DNA of 64,000 nucleotides from Nocardiopsis kunsanensis DSM 44524 (GCF_000340965.1 NZ_ANAY01000019.1:62001-126000); one strand, 5' to 3'. Shown: positions 9,236 through 20,609, counted from the stretch's first letter. Numbers and translations: made by a program. The notes: a model not told the origin generated them from the sequence alone.

Positions 9236-10318
9236 ATGGCCCCATCCTCATCTTCTTCCGACTCACCCGTCTCCGTCGTCCGACCCTCCGTGGACCGCGC
9301 CCTCGCGGACTTCGGTGCCCGCAACCGGACGCGCCTGCTGGAAATCGGGGCCGAGCTCGCTCCGGCCGTCGACGCGTTGGAGACCGTACTCACCGGCGGT
9401 AAGCGACTGCGCCCGACCTTCGCCTACTGGGGCTGGCGCGGCGCCGGCGGGGCCGCCGAGGACGAACGCATCGTGCAGGCGGCCGCGTCCCTGGAGTACC
9501 TGCAGGCCTGTGCGCTGGTGCACGACGACGTCATCGACAACAGCGACACCCGGCGTGGGCGGCCGGCCACCCACAAGCGGATGGCGAAGCTGCACGCCGA
9601 CCACGGGTGGAGCGGGGACAGCCAGGACTTCGGCCAGGGTGCAGCGATCCTCATCGGTGACCTGTGCTTGGTGTGGTCCGACGAGATGTACCAGGCCAGC
9701 GGGTTCTCCCCCGAGACTCTGCTGGCCGGCCGGGTGCCCTTCGACGCGATGCGCACCGAGGTGATGGCCGGACAGTACCTCGACACCCTGGAGCAGGTGC
9801 GGGGGTCCTCCACCCGCGAGGCCGCGCTGCGGGTCATGCACTACAAGGCCGCCAAGTACACGGTGGAGCGTCCCCTGCACCTGGGCGCGGCGCTGGCCGG
9901 GCGGCTGGAGGAGCTGGGCCCGGTCTACACCGACTACGGCGTGACCCTCGGGATCGCCTTCCAGCTGCGCGATGACGTGCTCGGTGTGTTCGGGGACCCG
10001 TCCACGACCGGCAAGCCCGCCGGTGACGATCTGCGCGAGGGCAAGCGCACCCTGGTGGTCGCCGAGACCCTGGAGCGGGCCGCCACCGCCGACGCCGAAC
10101 GGTTCCGGTCGTTGCTGGGCAGCCCTGACCTGACCGCGGAGTCGGTGGAGTGGATGTGCGGGCTCATCGAGGACTCCGGCGCACTGGCCGTGTGCGAGCA
10201 GCTGGTGGCCGAGTACGCCGACCACGCCGCCGCTGTCCTCGACCACCCCGGCATCGACGCGCAGGCCCGCGGGCCGCTGCGTGAGCTGGTCGCGATCGCC
10301 ACTTCGCGCACGCACTGA
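9236..10318 (+). CDS. Polyprenyl (geranylgeranyl-type) diphosphate synthase
   Basis: Trans-prenyltransferase that extends allylic diphosphates with isopentenyl diphosphate. 360 residues. The first aspartate motif DDVID is at 97-101 and the second, DDVLGVFGD, at 245-253; LTGGKRLRP (52-60) binds diphosphate. The residues 4 and 5 places before the first motif are small (Ala93, Cys92), which in this family points to a C20 or longer product rather than farnesyl diphosphate; that is an inference. It diverges from metF and resembles mycobacterial idsA2 in its neighbourhood. Confidence 0.92.
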   Translation: MAPSSSSSDSPVSVVRPSVDRALADFGARNRTRLLEIGAELAPAVDALETVLTGGKRLRPTFAYWGWRGAGGAAEDERIVQAAASLEYLQACALVHDDVIDNSDTRRGRPATHKRMAKLHADHGWSGDSQDFGQGAAILIGDLCLVWSDEMYQASGFSPETLLAGRVPFDAMRTEVMAGQYLDTLEQVRGSSTREAALRVMHYKAAKYTVERPLHLGAALAGRLEELGPVYTDYGVTLGIAFQLRDDVLGVFGDPSTTGKPAGDDLREGKRTLVVAETLERAATADAERFRSLLGSPDLTAESVEWMCGLIEDSGALAVCEQLVAEYADHAAAVLDHPGIDAQARGPLRELVAIATSRTH

Positions 10319-10368
10319 GCTCCCGGCCGCGCGATCCCGGTTCCGACGGGACCCGGCACGGGAAAAGG

Positions 10369-10395
10369 GGGTGTGCCGCTGAGTGCGGCACACCC
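10369..10395 (+). terminator. Terminator after the prenyl diphosphate synthase gene
   Basis: GGGTGTGCCGC (10369-10379) pairs perfectly with 10385-10395 around a 5-base loop, 50 bases after the stop codon. Confidence 0.7.
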
Positions 10396-10417
10396 TCACG
10401 TGTCCGAGGATGGGTCC

Positions 10418-11311
10418 ATGGGCGACGATCACATGACAAACCGCACCATTGGTGTGACCGGAGCTACGGGCGCGCTGGGCGGACGTGTGGCCGCTCGCAT
10501 CGCGCGGCTGGGACTACCGCAGAGGTTCATCGTGCGCGACCTCAACCGCGCCCCGGAGTACCCGGGCAGCAGTGCGGCGATGGCCACGTACGAGGACACC
10601 AGCGCCTTCGAACGCGCCTGCCGGGGCGTGGACACCCTGTTCCTGGTGTCGGCGTCCGAGTCCGAGGACCGTGTGCTGACGCACCTGAACGCCGTGGACG
10701 CGGCGGTCGGGGCCGGGGTCTCGCACATCGTGTACCTGTCGTTCCTGGGGGCCGGCCCCGCTTCGACCTTCACCTTCGCGCGCACGCACTTCTTCACCGA
10801 GGCCCACATCCGGTCCACCGGGGTACGGCACACCTTCCTCAGACCCAGCTTGTACCTGGACCTGTTGCCGCACTGGGTGGACGACGAGGGCGTGGTGCGC
10901 GGCCCCGCCGGGGACGGGCGCATCGCGTGGGTGTCGCGCGACGACGTGGCCGACGTGGCGGCCGGGGTTCTCACCGACCCCGACACGGCCGCCCGCACCA
11001 CGAACACGACCCTGGACGTGACCGGCCCCGAGGCCCTCGGGCTGGCCGCGACCGTGGACAAGTTGGCCGCCCTGACATCCCGTTCGATCCGGTACGTGCC
11101 CGAGACCTGGGAAGAAGCTCTGGCCTCCCGCAGGGCCACCGGCGCCCCCGAGTGGCAGGTGGAGGGGTGGGCCTCCTCCTACGCCGCGATCGCCGCCGGG
11201 GAGATGGACGTGGTCTCCGGCACCGTGCCGAAACTGACCGGCCACCCGGCACAGTCGATCGAGGGGTTCCTGCGCCGCCACCCCAGCGCGCTGGCGCACG
11301 TGGCGGTCTGA
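10418..11311 (+). CDS. NmrA-like NAD(P)-binding atypical SDR protein
   Basis: 297 residues with an N-terminal Rossmann motif GVTGATGALGGRVAARIA and the NmrA/QOR2-type pattern: VDTLFLVSASESEDR followed by HIVYLSFLGAG and a C-terminal segment resembling quinone-reductase or sugar-epimerase-like proteins. It probably binds NAD(P)H; the substrate is unknown, and some relatives act only as redox sensors. The ATG at 10418 has GAGGA 7 bases upstream; a second ATG at 10433 (MTNRT) is possible. It is convergent with thiE and has no functional tie to it that I can see. Confidence 0.85.
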   Translation: MGDDHMTNRTIGVTGATGALGGRVAARIARLGLPQRFIVRDLNRAPEYPGSSAAMATYEDTSAFERACRGVDTLFLVSASESEDRVLTHLNAVDAAVGAGVSHIVYLSFLGAGPASTFTFARTHFFTEAHIRSTGVRHTFLRPSLYLDLLPHWVDDEGVVRGPAGDGRIAWVSRDDVADVAAGVLTDPDTAARTTNTTLDVTGPEALGLAATVDKLAALTSRSIRYVPETWEEALASRRATGAPEWQVEGWASSYAAIAAGEMDVVSGTVPKLTGHPAQSIEGFLRRHPSALAHVAV

Positions 11312-11366
11312 CCCCGGAGGACCCCGCGGGCCCGCGGCGTGCACCCACGTCTTCGGGGACGCCGAC

Positions 11367-12032
11367 TCATCCCGTGCGGGCGGTGATCCGGGAACGCAGG
11401 TACTCGGCGGCGGCACGGGGGTCCTCGGCCCCGGTGATCGCGCGGACCACGACGACGCGGCGGGCCCCCGCGTCGAGGACCTCGTCGATGTTCCCGGCGT
11501 CGATGCCGCCGATGGCGAACCAGGGGCGGTCGCTGCCGAGCGCGGCGGCCTCGCGTACCAGGTCGAGCCCGGCGGCCGGACGGCCCGGCTTGGTGGGGGT
11601 CGACCACGTGGGCCCGACACAGAAGTAGTCGGTCCCGGGTTCCTCGGACGAGTCCGTGGCCGCTCCGATGTCGTTGTTGGAACGCCCGACGACCGGATCG
11701 GCGCCGACGATGTCGCGGGCCATGGGCACGGGCAGGTCGCGCTGCCCCAGATGGAGCACGTCCGCGCGTACGGCGCGGGCGATGTCGGCCCGGTCGTTGA
11801 CGGCGAGCAGGGCCCCGTGGCGTTCGCACGCGTCCCGCATCATCTCGAGGGCGGCGAGCTCCTCACGGGCCTCCAGGCCCTTGTCGCGCAGCTGGACGAT
11901 GTCCACCCCGCCGGCCAGCGCCGCGTCGGTGAATTCGGCCAGATCGCCGCTCTCGGCGCGGGCGTCGGTGCACAGGTACAGAAGGGATGTGTCCAGGCGC
12001 TTGCGCAGGCTGGTTCCGTGGCTGGTCCTCAC
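11367..12032 (-). CDS. thiE: Thiamine-phosphate synthase
   Basis: Joins HMP-PP and thiazole phosphate to give thiamine phosphate. About 221 residues, TIM-barrel type, with [17 protein letters not shown] (pyrophosphate-binding), [35 protein letters not shown] and [10 protein letters not shown] as the expected blocks. GTG codons at 12041 and 12032 are in frame; TAGGGT lies 7 bases before 12032, so I choose that one as a leaderless start. It is separated from thiO-thiS-thiG by one regulator-like gene and has no riboswitch of its own. Confidence 0.94.
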   Translation of the reverse strand: MRTSHGTSLRKRLDTSLLYLCTDARAESGDLAEFTDAALAGGVDIVQLRDKGLEAREELAALEMMRDACERHGALLAVNDRADIARAVRADVLHLGQRDLPVPMARDIVGADPVVGRSNNDIGAATDSSEEPGTDYFCVGPTWSTPTKPGRPAAGLDLVREAAALGSDRPWFAIGGIDAGNIDEVLDAGARRVVVVRAITGAEDPRAAAEYLRSRITARTG

Positions 12033-12039
12033 GCGCCCC

Positions 12040-12045
12040 ACCCTA
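12040..12045 (-). promoter_or_regulatory. -10 hexamer for thiE
   Basis: TAGGGT on the minus strand, 7 bases before the GTG at 12032. It overlaps the alternative GTG at 12041, which makes that start unlikely. Confidence 0.5.
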
Positions 12046-12086
12046 GGGTGTGGGCGCCCCGAACCGAAGAACGCCCACGGGCCGCG

Positions 12087-12440
12087 TCAGAACGCCAGGC
12101 TCTGGGCGCGGCGGCGCACCTCGGTACCGCGGTTCTCGTGCATGGCCTGGATGGGTGTGCCCGGCAGGCTCTCGTCCGGGGTGAAGAGCCAGCGCAGGGC
12201 CTCCTCGTGGGAGAAACCGGCGTCGCTGAGCAGCATCAGTGTCCCGGGCAGCCCCTTGACGAGGTCGTCGCCGTCCAGGAAAGCGGCGGGGATCACGAGT
12301 TCGCCCCCGCGCTTCACCCCCATCATGCGGTTCTCGCGGATGAGCTGCTTGATGCGGTTGGGGCTGACCCCGAGGGGCTCCGCGGCCTCCTTGAGCGTGA
12401 GCCAGTCGCCGATCAGGGTGTCGATGTCGTTGTGTGTCAC
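12087..12440 (-). CDS. Rv2175c-like DNA-binding regulator
   Basis: 117-residue protein with an N-terminal winged-helix-like segment (WLTLKEAAEPLGVSPNRIKQ) and a C-terminal domain containing LMLLSDAGFSHEEALRWLF, the pattern of mycobacterial Rv2175c. Rv2175c is a DNA-binding substrate of the kinase PknL. A PASTA kinase gene lies 2.7 kb away in this window, matching that partnership in part. The GTG at 12440 begins VTHNDIDTLIGDW; the open frame extends further upstream but into sequence unlike the family. Role as a kinase substrate is inferred. Confidence 0.8.
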   Translation of the reverse strand: MTHNDIDTLIGDWLTLKEAAEPLGVSPNRIKQLIRENRMMGVKRGGELVIPAAFLDGDDLVKGLPGTLMLLSDAGFSHEEALRWLFTPDESLPGTPIQAMHENRGTEVRRRAQSLAF

Positions 12441-12569
12441 AGCCCCAATCTGCCACATGCGCACGGCCCCCGGCGCCACATGCGCACCGGCCGTGCCCAC
12501 AGGTGCGTGATTGCCGCCGGCCCGTGCGGCGGCGCCGGTATTTGATGCGGGTTCTAGGATGGGAAGTGA

Positions 12570-12663
12570 CCGCGGGAGCCGGGTGGTCCCGGCTGAGAGG
12601 GCGGAGTGACCGATCCGCCGACCGCACGAACCTGATCCGGATCATGCCGGCGAAGGGAGTGGA
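12570..12663 (+). promoter_or_regulatory. TPP riboswitch (THI element)
   Basis: The element has GCGGGAGCC near its 5' end, the invariant CTGAGAGGG core at about 12593-12601, then AACCTGATCCGGATCATGCC and CGAAGGGAG at the 3' end. These are the conserved thi-box blocks. In actinobacteria thiamine pyrophosphate binding usually hides the ribosome binding site of the next gene; here the AAGGGAG at the element's 3' edge lies about 14 bases before the thiO ATG. It should switch off thiO-thiS-thiG when TPP is plentiful. Confidence 0.95.
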
Positions 12664-12673
12664 ACACGGCGCC

Positions 12674-14804
<2,131 letters not shown>

Positions 14805-14828
14805 AAGCGCCGTACGAGCTACAGCACG

Positions 14829-14869
14829 GGGCCGCCCGACCTCCCTGCGGCCACGGGGGCGGGCGGCCC
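14829..14869 (+). terminator. Terminator after thiG
   Basis: GGGCCGCCCG (14829-14838) pairs perfectly with 14860-14869, 25 bases after the thiG stop. From here to 15170 I see no gene; this stretch should hold the promoter of the kinase. Confidence 0.7.
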
Positions 14870-15170
14870 GGTGTGTTGCGTGAGCGCTCTAACACCACGT
14901 GTTCCCCTGCGTCGCCTACCGTGGTGGGGTGCGCTCCGACGTACAACAGAACGAGCCTCCACCCCCGTGCCCCCTGCACGGGAGGGGAGGACCGCCGACC
15001 GCGGGGCGGGCGTGTGCGCCAGATTCCGCTATCGTGTCGGTTCGACACACGGTGTCGGGTGAGCGCCGTCGCCCAGAGCGCACCTCCGGGTCGTCCCGGC
15101 CTGGCCGGGCCGCATCGCCCACGCCGACCGTGACTGCCCGCGCTCCCCGCAGCAAGGACATGACTCCGCC

Positions 15171-17126
15171 GTGGACATGACGACTTCCGACCCACTCGTA
15201 GGCGCGACACTCGACCGGCGCTACTTCATCGAGTCCCGTATCGCCGGGGGTGGGATGGCGACCGTCTACGTCGCCCACGACCTCCGTCTGGACCGGCGGC
15301 AGGCGTTGAAGGTGATGCACCCCTCCCTCGCGCAGGACCCCGCCTTCGTCCAGCGCTTCATCAACGAGGCGCACTCGGTCGCCAAGCTCTCGCACCCGAA
15401 CGTGGTGCAGGTCTTCGACCAGGGCGAGGACACCGGACACGTGTTCCTGGCGATGGAGTACGTACCGGGCCGGACCCTGCGCGACCTGCTCAAGGCCAAG
15501 GGACGCCTGGCCCCGCGGGCCGCGCTCAACATCATGGCGTCGGTGCTGGCCGCGCTGGGAGCCGCCCACCAGGCCGGCATGGTGCACCGCGACGTCAAGC
15601 CCGAGAACGTACTCATCACCGAGGACGGCCGGGTCAAGGTCGCAGACTTCGGCCTGGCCCGCGCGGTGGAGCAGTCCAACCAGGGCCTGACACGCACGGG
15701 CACCCTCATGGGCACGGCCGCATACCTGGCCCCGGAGCAGATCGAGAAGGGGCTGGCCGACGCGCGCAGCGACGTGTACGCAGCCGGGATCATGCTGTAC
15801 GAGCTGCTCACCGGAAGCCAGCCGCACACCGGCGAGACGCCCATCGCGATCGCCTACCAACACGTGAACGAGGACGTACCGCGGCCCTCGCACTTCATCC
15901 CGAACATGCCGCCCGAGGTCGATGCCCTGGTGACCAAGGCCACCGAGCGCGAGCCCCGGTACCGGCCCAGCAATGCCGGACAGTACCTGGCCAAGGTGCT
16001 GGAGGCGCTCAAGCGGCTGCCCGAGGACCCGCACCAGGCGGGCCCGTTGCCGCCGGTGGCCCAGCAGCCGGGGTCGGTCCCGACAGTGACCGCGCCGCAG
16101 CTCATCTCGGGCGGTTCGGGCCCGGGTACCGAGAACGCGACGATGGTCGTGGACATGGACTCGGCCGGGTTCGACGACGGCCCCGGGAACGAGGACGGCA
16201 ACGAGGAGGCTTCGTGGTTGCGCCGCAACCGCGTGCTCGCGTTCAGCGGGGCCGTGATGGCGCTGGTGGTCCTCGTGGCCGGCTGGTGGTTCCTGATCGG
16301 GCGCTTCGAACCGGTCCCGGACGTGGTCGGGTCCGACACCGACACCGCCCGCTCCGAGATCCAGGCCTCCGGGCTCGAGTTCGACCTGTCCGAGGAGGAG
16401 GTCTACAGCCAGGACGCCGACCCGGGCACCGTCGCCCGGACCGAACCGGAGATCGGGGACCGCTTGTCCGGGGGCGATCAGGTCACGGTGTTCCTGTCCA
16501 AGGGGCCGCAGACCTTCGACATGCCGGACCTGACCGGCACGGACGTCGCCGACGCCACCAAGGAGCTGGAGGACCGCGGGTTCGCCTCCGACGCCATCAC
16601 CCAGGAGGAGGTCGACGCCGACGACGCCCCGCCCGGCGAGGTGATCTCCACCGACCCGGAGGCGGGTGGCACGGCCGACCGCGAGGAGACCGTCACACTC
16701 ACCATCAGCCGCGGTATCGACGTGCCCGCGGTGGCCGGGCGCGGTGTCGACGAGGCCGTCTCCGCCCTCGAGGACCTCGACCTGGAGGTCGAGCTCGAGG
16801 AGGAGGAGAGCGAGGACGTCCCCGAGGACACCGTGATCAGCCAGTCCCCCGACACGGGCACCAGCCTGGGCCCGGGCGGCACGGTGACGCTCACCGTCTC
16901 GACCGGACCGCCGGAGGTCGACGTGCCCGATGTGGTCGGCATGGACATCGACGAGGCCGTGGAGGAACTGGAGGACGCCGGTTTCGAGGCCGAGGTGGAG
17001 CGCATCCTGCGCGGTGACACCATCGCCCGTCAGTCGGTGAACGACAGCGCCCCCGAGGGCACCACGATCGAGCTGCTCGCGACCCCGGGCGGGCTCGACC
17101 TCGGCGACCTCGACGAGGACGACTAG
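15171..17126 (+). CDS. Membrane Ser/Thr protein kinase with four PASTA repeats
   Basis: Eukaryotic-type kinase that senses cell-wall fragments outside the cell. 651 residues. The kinase domain is at about 14-275: glycine loop IAGGGMATVY (24-33), Lys47, HRD at 139-141, DFG at 159-161 and GTAAYLAPEQ (181-190). A linker is followed by one membrane helix (about 356-377) and four PASTA repeats (about 380-445, 448-515, 516-580, 583-640). The extracellular part is very acidic. A GTG at 15171 is the start, with ATG 15177 as an alternative. The nearby Rv2175c-like protein is a possible substrate. Confidence 0.95.
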   Translation: MDMTTSDPLVGATLDRRYFIESRIAGGGMATVYVAHDLRLDRRQALKVMHPSLAQDPAFVQRFINEAHSVAKLSHPNVVQVFDQGEDTGHVFLAMEYVPGRTLRDLLKAKGRLAPRAALNIMASVLAALGAAHQAGMVHRDVKPENVLITEDGRVKVADFGLARAVEQSNQGLTRTGTLMGTAAYLAPEQIEKGLADARSDVYAAGIMLYELLTGSQPHTGETPIAIAYQHVNEDVPRPSHFIPNMPPEVDALVTKATEREPRYRPSNAGQYLAKVLEALKRLPEDPHQAGPLPPVAQQPGSVPTVTAPQLISGGSGPGTENATMVVDMDSAGFDDGPGNEDGNEEASWLRRNRVLAFSGAVMALVVLVAGWWFLIGRFEPVPDVVGSDTDTARSEIQASGLEFDLSEEEVYSQDADPGTVARTEPEIGDRLSGGDQVTVFLSKGPQTFDMPDLTGTDVADATKELEDRGFASDAITQEEVDADDAPPGEVISTDPEAGGTADREETVTLTISRGIDVPAVAGRGVDEAVSALEDLDLEVELEEEESEDVPEDTVISQSPDTGTSLGPGGTVTLTVSTGPPEVDVPDVVGMDIDEAVEELEDAGFEAEVERILRGDTIARQSVNDSAPEGTTIELLATPGGLDLGDLDEDD

Positions 17127-17227
17127 GCAGTGTGGTCCAGCGGGGCCGGGCACACGCTCGGCGGGTGTTCGGCCCCGCTGCCGGTTCAGGGGCGGCCCGG
17201 GGCAGGAGGACGGGCGCGGGGAGCCGA

Positions 17228-17233
17228 TAGGGT
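17228..17233 (+). promoter_or_regulatory. -10 hexamer for the response regulator gene
   Basis: TAGGGT is followed by 7 bases and the ATG at 17241, consistent with a leaderless transcript. Confidence 0.55.
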
Positions 17234-17240
17234 TCCGACC

Positions 17241-17921
17241 ATGGACAGCGCGCTCGAGCGGATCAGGGTCCTGGTCGTCGACGACCATCCGATGTGGTGC
17301 GAGGCCGTCGCCCGTGACCTCGACGAGGCCGGCACGACCGTGGTGGGCACCGCCGGGGACGGCGCCAAGGCCCTGCGCATCGCCCCCGCCGCCCGCCCGA
17401 CCCTGGCCGTGGTCGACCTCCACCTGCCCGACATGGGCGGGGTGGAGCTCATCTCCGGTCTGGCCGAGCTGTCCGACCCACCGAACATCCTGGTGCTCTC
17501 GGCCAGTGGTGCCGGCGAGGACGTGCTCGCAGCCGTCAAGGCGGGCGCGACCGGGTACCTGGTCAAGTCCGCCGACCGCGAGCAGCTCTTGGACGCCGTG
17601 CGGCGCGTGGACGCGGGCGAGGCGGTCTACACGCCCGGTCTGGCCGGGCTGGTCCTGGGCGAGTACCGGCGCCTGTCCGCACGCTCCGGACCACGGGAGG
17701 AGGAGGCCGGTAGGGCGCCGAGCCTGACCCCGAGGGAGACCGAGGTGCTGCGTCTGGTCGCCAAGGGGCTGGCCTACAAACAGATCGCGGGGCGCCTGTC
17801 CATCTCGCACCGGACCGTCCAGAACCATGTCCAGAACACCCTGACCAAACTGCAGCTGCACAATCGGGCGCAACTGGTGCGCTACGCCATCGACCAGGGC
17901 ATCGACGGCGACGAAGGGTGA
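17241..17921 (+). CDS. LuxR/NarL-type response regulator (MacR-like)
   Basis: 226-residue two-component regulator. The receiver has the acidic pair Asp14/Asp15, phosphorylation site Asp59 in VVDLHLPDM, and Lys109 in YLVKSA. The C-terminal helix-turn-helix (about 160-220) contains LTPRETEVLRLVAKGLAYKQ and SISHRTVQNHVQNTL. It closely resembles Streptomyces MacR as I remember that protein, which sits beside its kinase MacS. Here no kinase is adjacent; a MacS-like kinase lies 11 kb away (28743-29888). It lies just upstream of pfkA. Confidence 0.92.
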   Translation: MDSALERIRVLVVDDHPMWCEAVARDLDEAGTTVVGTAGDGAKALRIAPAARPTLAVVDLHLPDMGGVELISGLAELSDPPNILVLSASGAGEDVLAAVKAGATGYLVKSADREQLLDAVRRVDAGEAVYTPGLAGLVLGEYRRLSARSGPREEEAGRAPSLTPRETEVLRLVAKGLAYKQIAGRLSISHRTVQNHVQNTLTKLQLHNRAQLVRYAIDQGIDGDEG

Positions 17922-18001
17922 GAGCCCGGACGAGTCCGCTCCGAACGGTGCGGCCCCACTGCTTCGGCTCTCCCGTACGGGTTTGGTCTGCACTCCCCGA
18001 T

Positions 18002-18027
18002 CGCCGTATGGTCTAGACCATACGGCG
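18002..18027. promoter_or_regulatory. 26-bp perfect palindrome, DasR-like operator of pfkA
   Basis: CGCCGTATGGTCT is followed at once by its exact reverse complement. The central 12 bases TGGTCTAGACCA are the core of the DasR-responsive element (dre) of the GntR/HutC-type repressor DasR, which controls aminosugar use in Streptomyces. The palindrome ends 38 bases before the pfkA ATG, where a repressor would block initiation. No dasR gene is in the window. Confidence 0.75.
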
Positions 18028-18065
18028 TCCTGCGCCGGGAAACCCACAACGTGGAGGAGAGTCGC

Positions 18066-19091
18066 ATGCGAGTCGGGGTGCTGACCGGTGGCGGGGACTG
18101 CCCTGGTCTGAACGCGGTCATTCGTGCAGTGGTCCGCAAGGGGATCAAGGACTACGGATACGAGTTCGTCGGCTTCCGGGACGGTTGGCGCGGCCCCCTC
18201 GAGGGCGCGACCAAACCCCTGGACATGTCGGCCGTGCGCGGCATCCTCCCGCGTGGAGGAACGATCCTGGGTTCCTCGCGCACCAACCTGATGAAGATCG
18301 AGGGCGGGGTCGAGCGCGTCAAGGACAACATGGCCGGCCTGGGCCTGGACGCACTCATCGCGATCGGCGGTGAGGACACTCTCGGAGTGGCCCGCCAGCT
18401 CCACGACAACGGCGTCAACGTCATCGGTGTCCCCAAGACGATCGACAACGACCTCAACGCCACCGACTACACGTTCGGGTTCGACACGGCGGTCAACATC
18501 GCCACCGAGGCGATCGACCGCCTGCACACCACCGCCGAGTCGCACCACCGCGCGCTCGTGGTGGAGGTCATGGGCCGCCACGCGGGCTGGATCGCCCTGC
18601 ACTCGGGGATGGCCGCCGGCGCCAACGTCATCCTCATCCCGGAGCGCCCCTTCGACATCGACCAGGTCGTCAAGTACGTCGAGAGCCGGTTCGAGACCCA
18701 GTACGCACCGATCATCGTCGTCGCCGAGGGCGCCCACCCCCAGGAGGGGCAGATGGAGCTGGCCACCGGCGAGAAGGACTCCTTCGGCCACGTGCGCCTG
18801 GGCGGTATCGGCCAGTCCCTCGCCGAGGAGATCGAGCAGCGCACCGGCAAGGAGGCCCGCTCGGTGGTCCTGGGCCACGTGCAGCGCGGCGGTACCCCCA
18901 GCGCCTTCGACCGTGTCCTGGCCACCCGCCTGGGCGTCGACGCCATCGCTGCCGTGCACGAGAAGTCCTTCGGGCGCATGGTGGCCCTGCAGGGGACAGA
19001 GATCGTCCGGGTGGACCTGTCCGAGGCCACCGACACCCTCAAGACCGTCCCGCCCGAGCGCTACGAGGAGGCCGAGGTCTTCTTCGGCTGA
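18066..19091 (+). CDS. pfkA: 6-phosphofructokinase, probably pyrophosphate-dependent
   Basis: Phosphorylates fructose 6-phosphate. 341 residues; ATG at 18066 with GGAGGAG 7 bases upstream. TGGGDCPGLNAVIR at the N-terminus, GGEDTLG at 101-107 and PKTIDNDL at 123-130 are the nucleotide and substrate motifs. Position 104 is Asp and 124 is Lys. In this family Gly104 goes with ATP and Asp104 plus Lys124 with pyrophosphate (Amycolatopsis methanolica type), so I infer a PPi-PFK, which would also run in the gluconeogenic direction. A DasR-like operator lies just upstream. Confidence 0.94.
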   Translation: MRVGVLTGGGDCPGLNAVIRAVVRKGIKDYGYEFVGFRDGWRGPLEGATKPLDMSAVRGILPRGGTILGSSRTNLMKIEGGVERVKDNMAGLGLDALIAIGGEDTLGVARQLHDNGVNVIGVPKTIDNDLNATDYTFGFDTAVNIATEAIDRLHTTAESHHRALVVEVMGRHAGWIALHSGMAAGANVILIPERPFDIDQVVKYVESRFETQYAPIIVVAEGAHPQEGQMELATGEKDSFGHVRLGGIGQSLAEEIEQRTGKEARSVVLGHVQRGGTPSAFDRVLATRLGVDAIAAVHEKSFGRMVALQGTEIVRVDLSEATDTLKTVPPERYEEAEVFFG

Positions 19092-19121
19092 CCGTGCCGT
19101 GCCGAGGACCTCTGCTCCGAC

Positions 19122-19156
19122 CGCGGGCCCTTCCCGTCTCCCGGGAGGGGCCCGCG
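19122..19156 (+). terminator. Terminator after pfkA
   Basis: CGCGGGCCC (19122-19130) pairs with GGGCCCGCG (19148-19156), and the interior TCCC/GGGA adds further pairs. Confidence 0.7.
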
Positions 19157-19322
19157 TGTCATCGCGGTCCTCACAGGCGCCCGACGGACCGGGCGGGAAT
19201 GTACCGAGCGCTCCGGGAATTGCCCGATACTGGAAGGCAGCGGGTCGCCCGGCCCCGCTCCCGTTTTCCCTCTTCCGCCCGAACCGGGCCGTGAAGGCGT
19301 CGTCTTTTCCGGAGGTAGCACC

Positions 19323-20609
19323 ATGTCAGCGTCGCTGGAGGCCGCGCCGCTCCCCGCAACCGAGGTCGGAGCCGACAGCGGGCTCGGCGAGCTCTGCGTG
19401 CTCATGAAGCTCGGCGAGATCGTTCTCAAGGGCTCGAACCGCAAGCTCTTCGAACGTCGGCTGCACAACAACATCCGTAACTCCGTGCGCGACTTCGGCC
19501 ACATCCGCCTGTCGCAGCGGGGCGCGGGTGTGATCATCGTGCGCAAGCCCGAGGCCTCGGACCTCGAGGTCGCCGAGATCGCCGACCGCATGGCCAACGT
19601 CACGGGTGTGGTGTGGGTGCACCTGGTGCGCCGCGTGCGCAAGGACCTGGACGCCATCACAGACATCGGTGTGCGTTCCATGGCCGACCGCGAGGGCACC
19701 TTCGCGGTGCGTGCCCGCCGCCGCGACAAGCGTTTCGAAATGACCTCCTCGGAACTGGCCGGCCACCTGGGCGCGAGGATCATCGAGGCCCACGGCTACC
19801 GGGTGGACCTCAAGTGCCCGGACAACACCCTGCACGTGGAGGTGGACAAGGACGAAGCGTTCGTGTTCACCGAGGGCATCCCCGGACAGGGCGGGTTGCC
19901 CGCGGGGATGAGCGGCCGCGGCCTGGTGCTGATGTCGGGAGGCATCGACTCGCCGGTGGCCGCCCACCGGATGATCCGGCGCGGCCTCAAGGTCGACTTC
20001 CTGCACTTCTCCGGGATGCCTTTCACCGGTCCGGAGTCCATCTACAAGGCCTACAGCCTGGTGCGCGAGATCGACCGGTACCAGGTGGGGTCGCGACTGT
20101 TCGTGATCCCCTTCGGCAAGGCCCAGCAGCAGCTGAAGAGTTCCGGGAACGAGCGCCTGCAGATCGTGGCCCAGCGGCGTCTGATGCTCAAGACCGCCGA
20201 GGCGATGGCCGACGACCTCAAGGCGGAGTGCCTGATCACCGGGGACGCGCTCGGCCAGGTCTCCAGCCAGACGATGTCCAACATCACGGCTCTGGACGAT
20301 GCGGTGGACCTGCCGATCCTGCGTCCGCTCATCGGCATGGACAAGAGCGAGATCATGAGTGAGGCGCGCCGCATCGGTACCTTGGCGATCTCGGAGCTGC
20401 CGGACGAGGACTGCTGCACCATGCTGACCCCGCGTCAGGTGGAGACGGCCGCCAAGATCCCGGACCTGCGTGTGATCGAGCGCCGCCTGGACGCCGAGGA
20501 GCTGGCCGAGCACCTGGTCTCCAGTGCTCAGCGGCACAAGCCGAGTTTCCTCGGTGACGAGGCGCCCTCGCAGGTCGACCGCTCCCCGGTGGCCACAGTG
20601 CAGGCGTGA
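19323..20609 (+). CDS. thiI: tRNA 4-thiouridine synthase ThiI
   Basis: Adenylates and thiolates U8 of tRNA; in some bacteria also feeds thiazole synthesis. 428 residues: N-terminal ferredoxin-like and THUMP domains (about 25-180), then a PP-loop ATPase with SGGIDSPVA starting at residue 205. ELPDEDCCTML near the C-terminus supplies the active-site cysteine. The C-terminal rhodanese domain of enterobacterial ThiI is absent, as in Gram-positive forms. ATG at 19323 with GGAGG 7 bases upstream. It is transcribed alone and is separate from the thi cluster. Confidence 0.94.
   Translation: MSASLEAAPLPATEVGADSGLGELCVLMKLGEIVLKGSNRKLFERRLHNNIRNSVRDFGHIRLSQRGAGVIIVRKPEASDLEVAEIADRMANVTGVVWVHLVRRVRKDLDAITDIGVRSMADREGTFAVRARRRDKRFEMTSSELAGHLGARIIEAHGYRVDLKCPDNTLHVEVDKDEAFVFTEGIPGQGGLPAGMSGRGLVLMSGGIDSPVAAHRMIRRGLKVDFLHFSGMPFTGPESIYKAYSLVREIDRYQVGSRLFVIPFGKAQQQLKSSGNERLQIVAQRRLMLKTAEAMADDLKAECLITGDALGQVSSQTMSNITALDDAVDLPILRPLIGMDKSEIMSEARRIGTLAISELPDEDCCTMLTPRQVETAAKIPDLRVIERRLDAEELAEHLVSSAQRHKPSFLGDEAPSQVDRSPVATVQA

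Noticed and set aside
12659..12661. GTG start for thiO inside the riboswitch
   Set aside because: It overlaps the AAGGGAG that would serve as the ribosome binding site, and adds five residues with no support.
14916..18959. A 1,347-codon open frame on the minus strand across the kinase, regulator and phosphofructokinase genes
   Set aside because: It is the mirror of strongly biased GC-rich coding on the plus strand; the translation is low-complexity Gly/Val/Asp-rich and the real genes are unambiguous.
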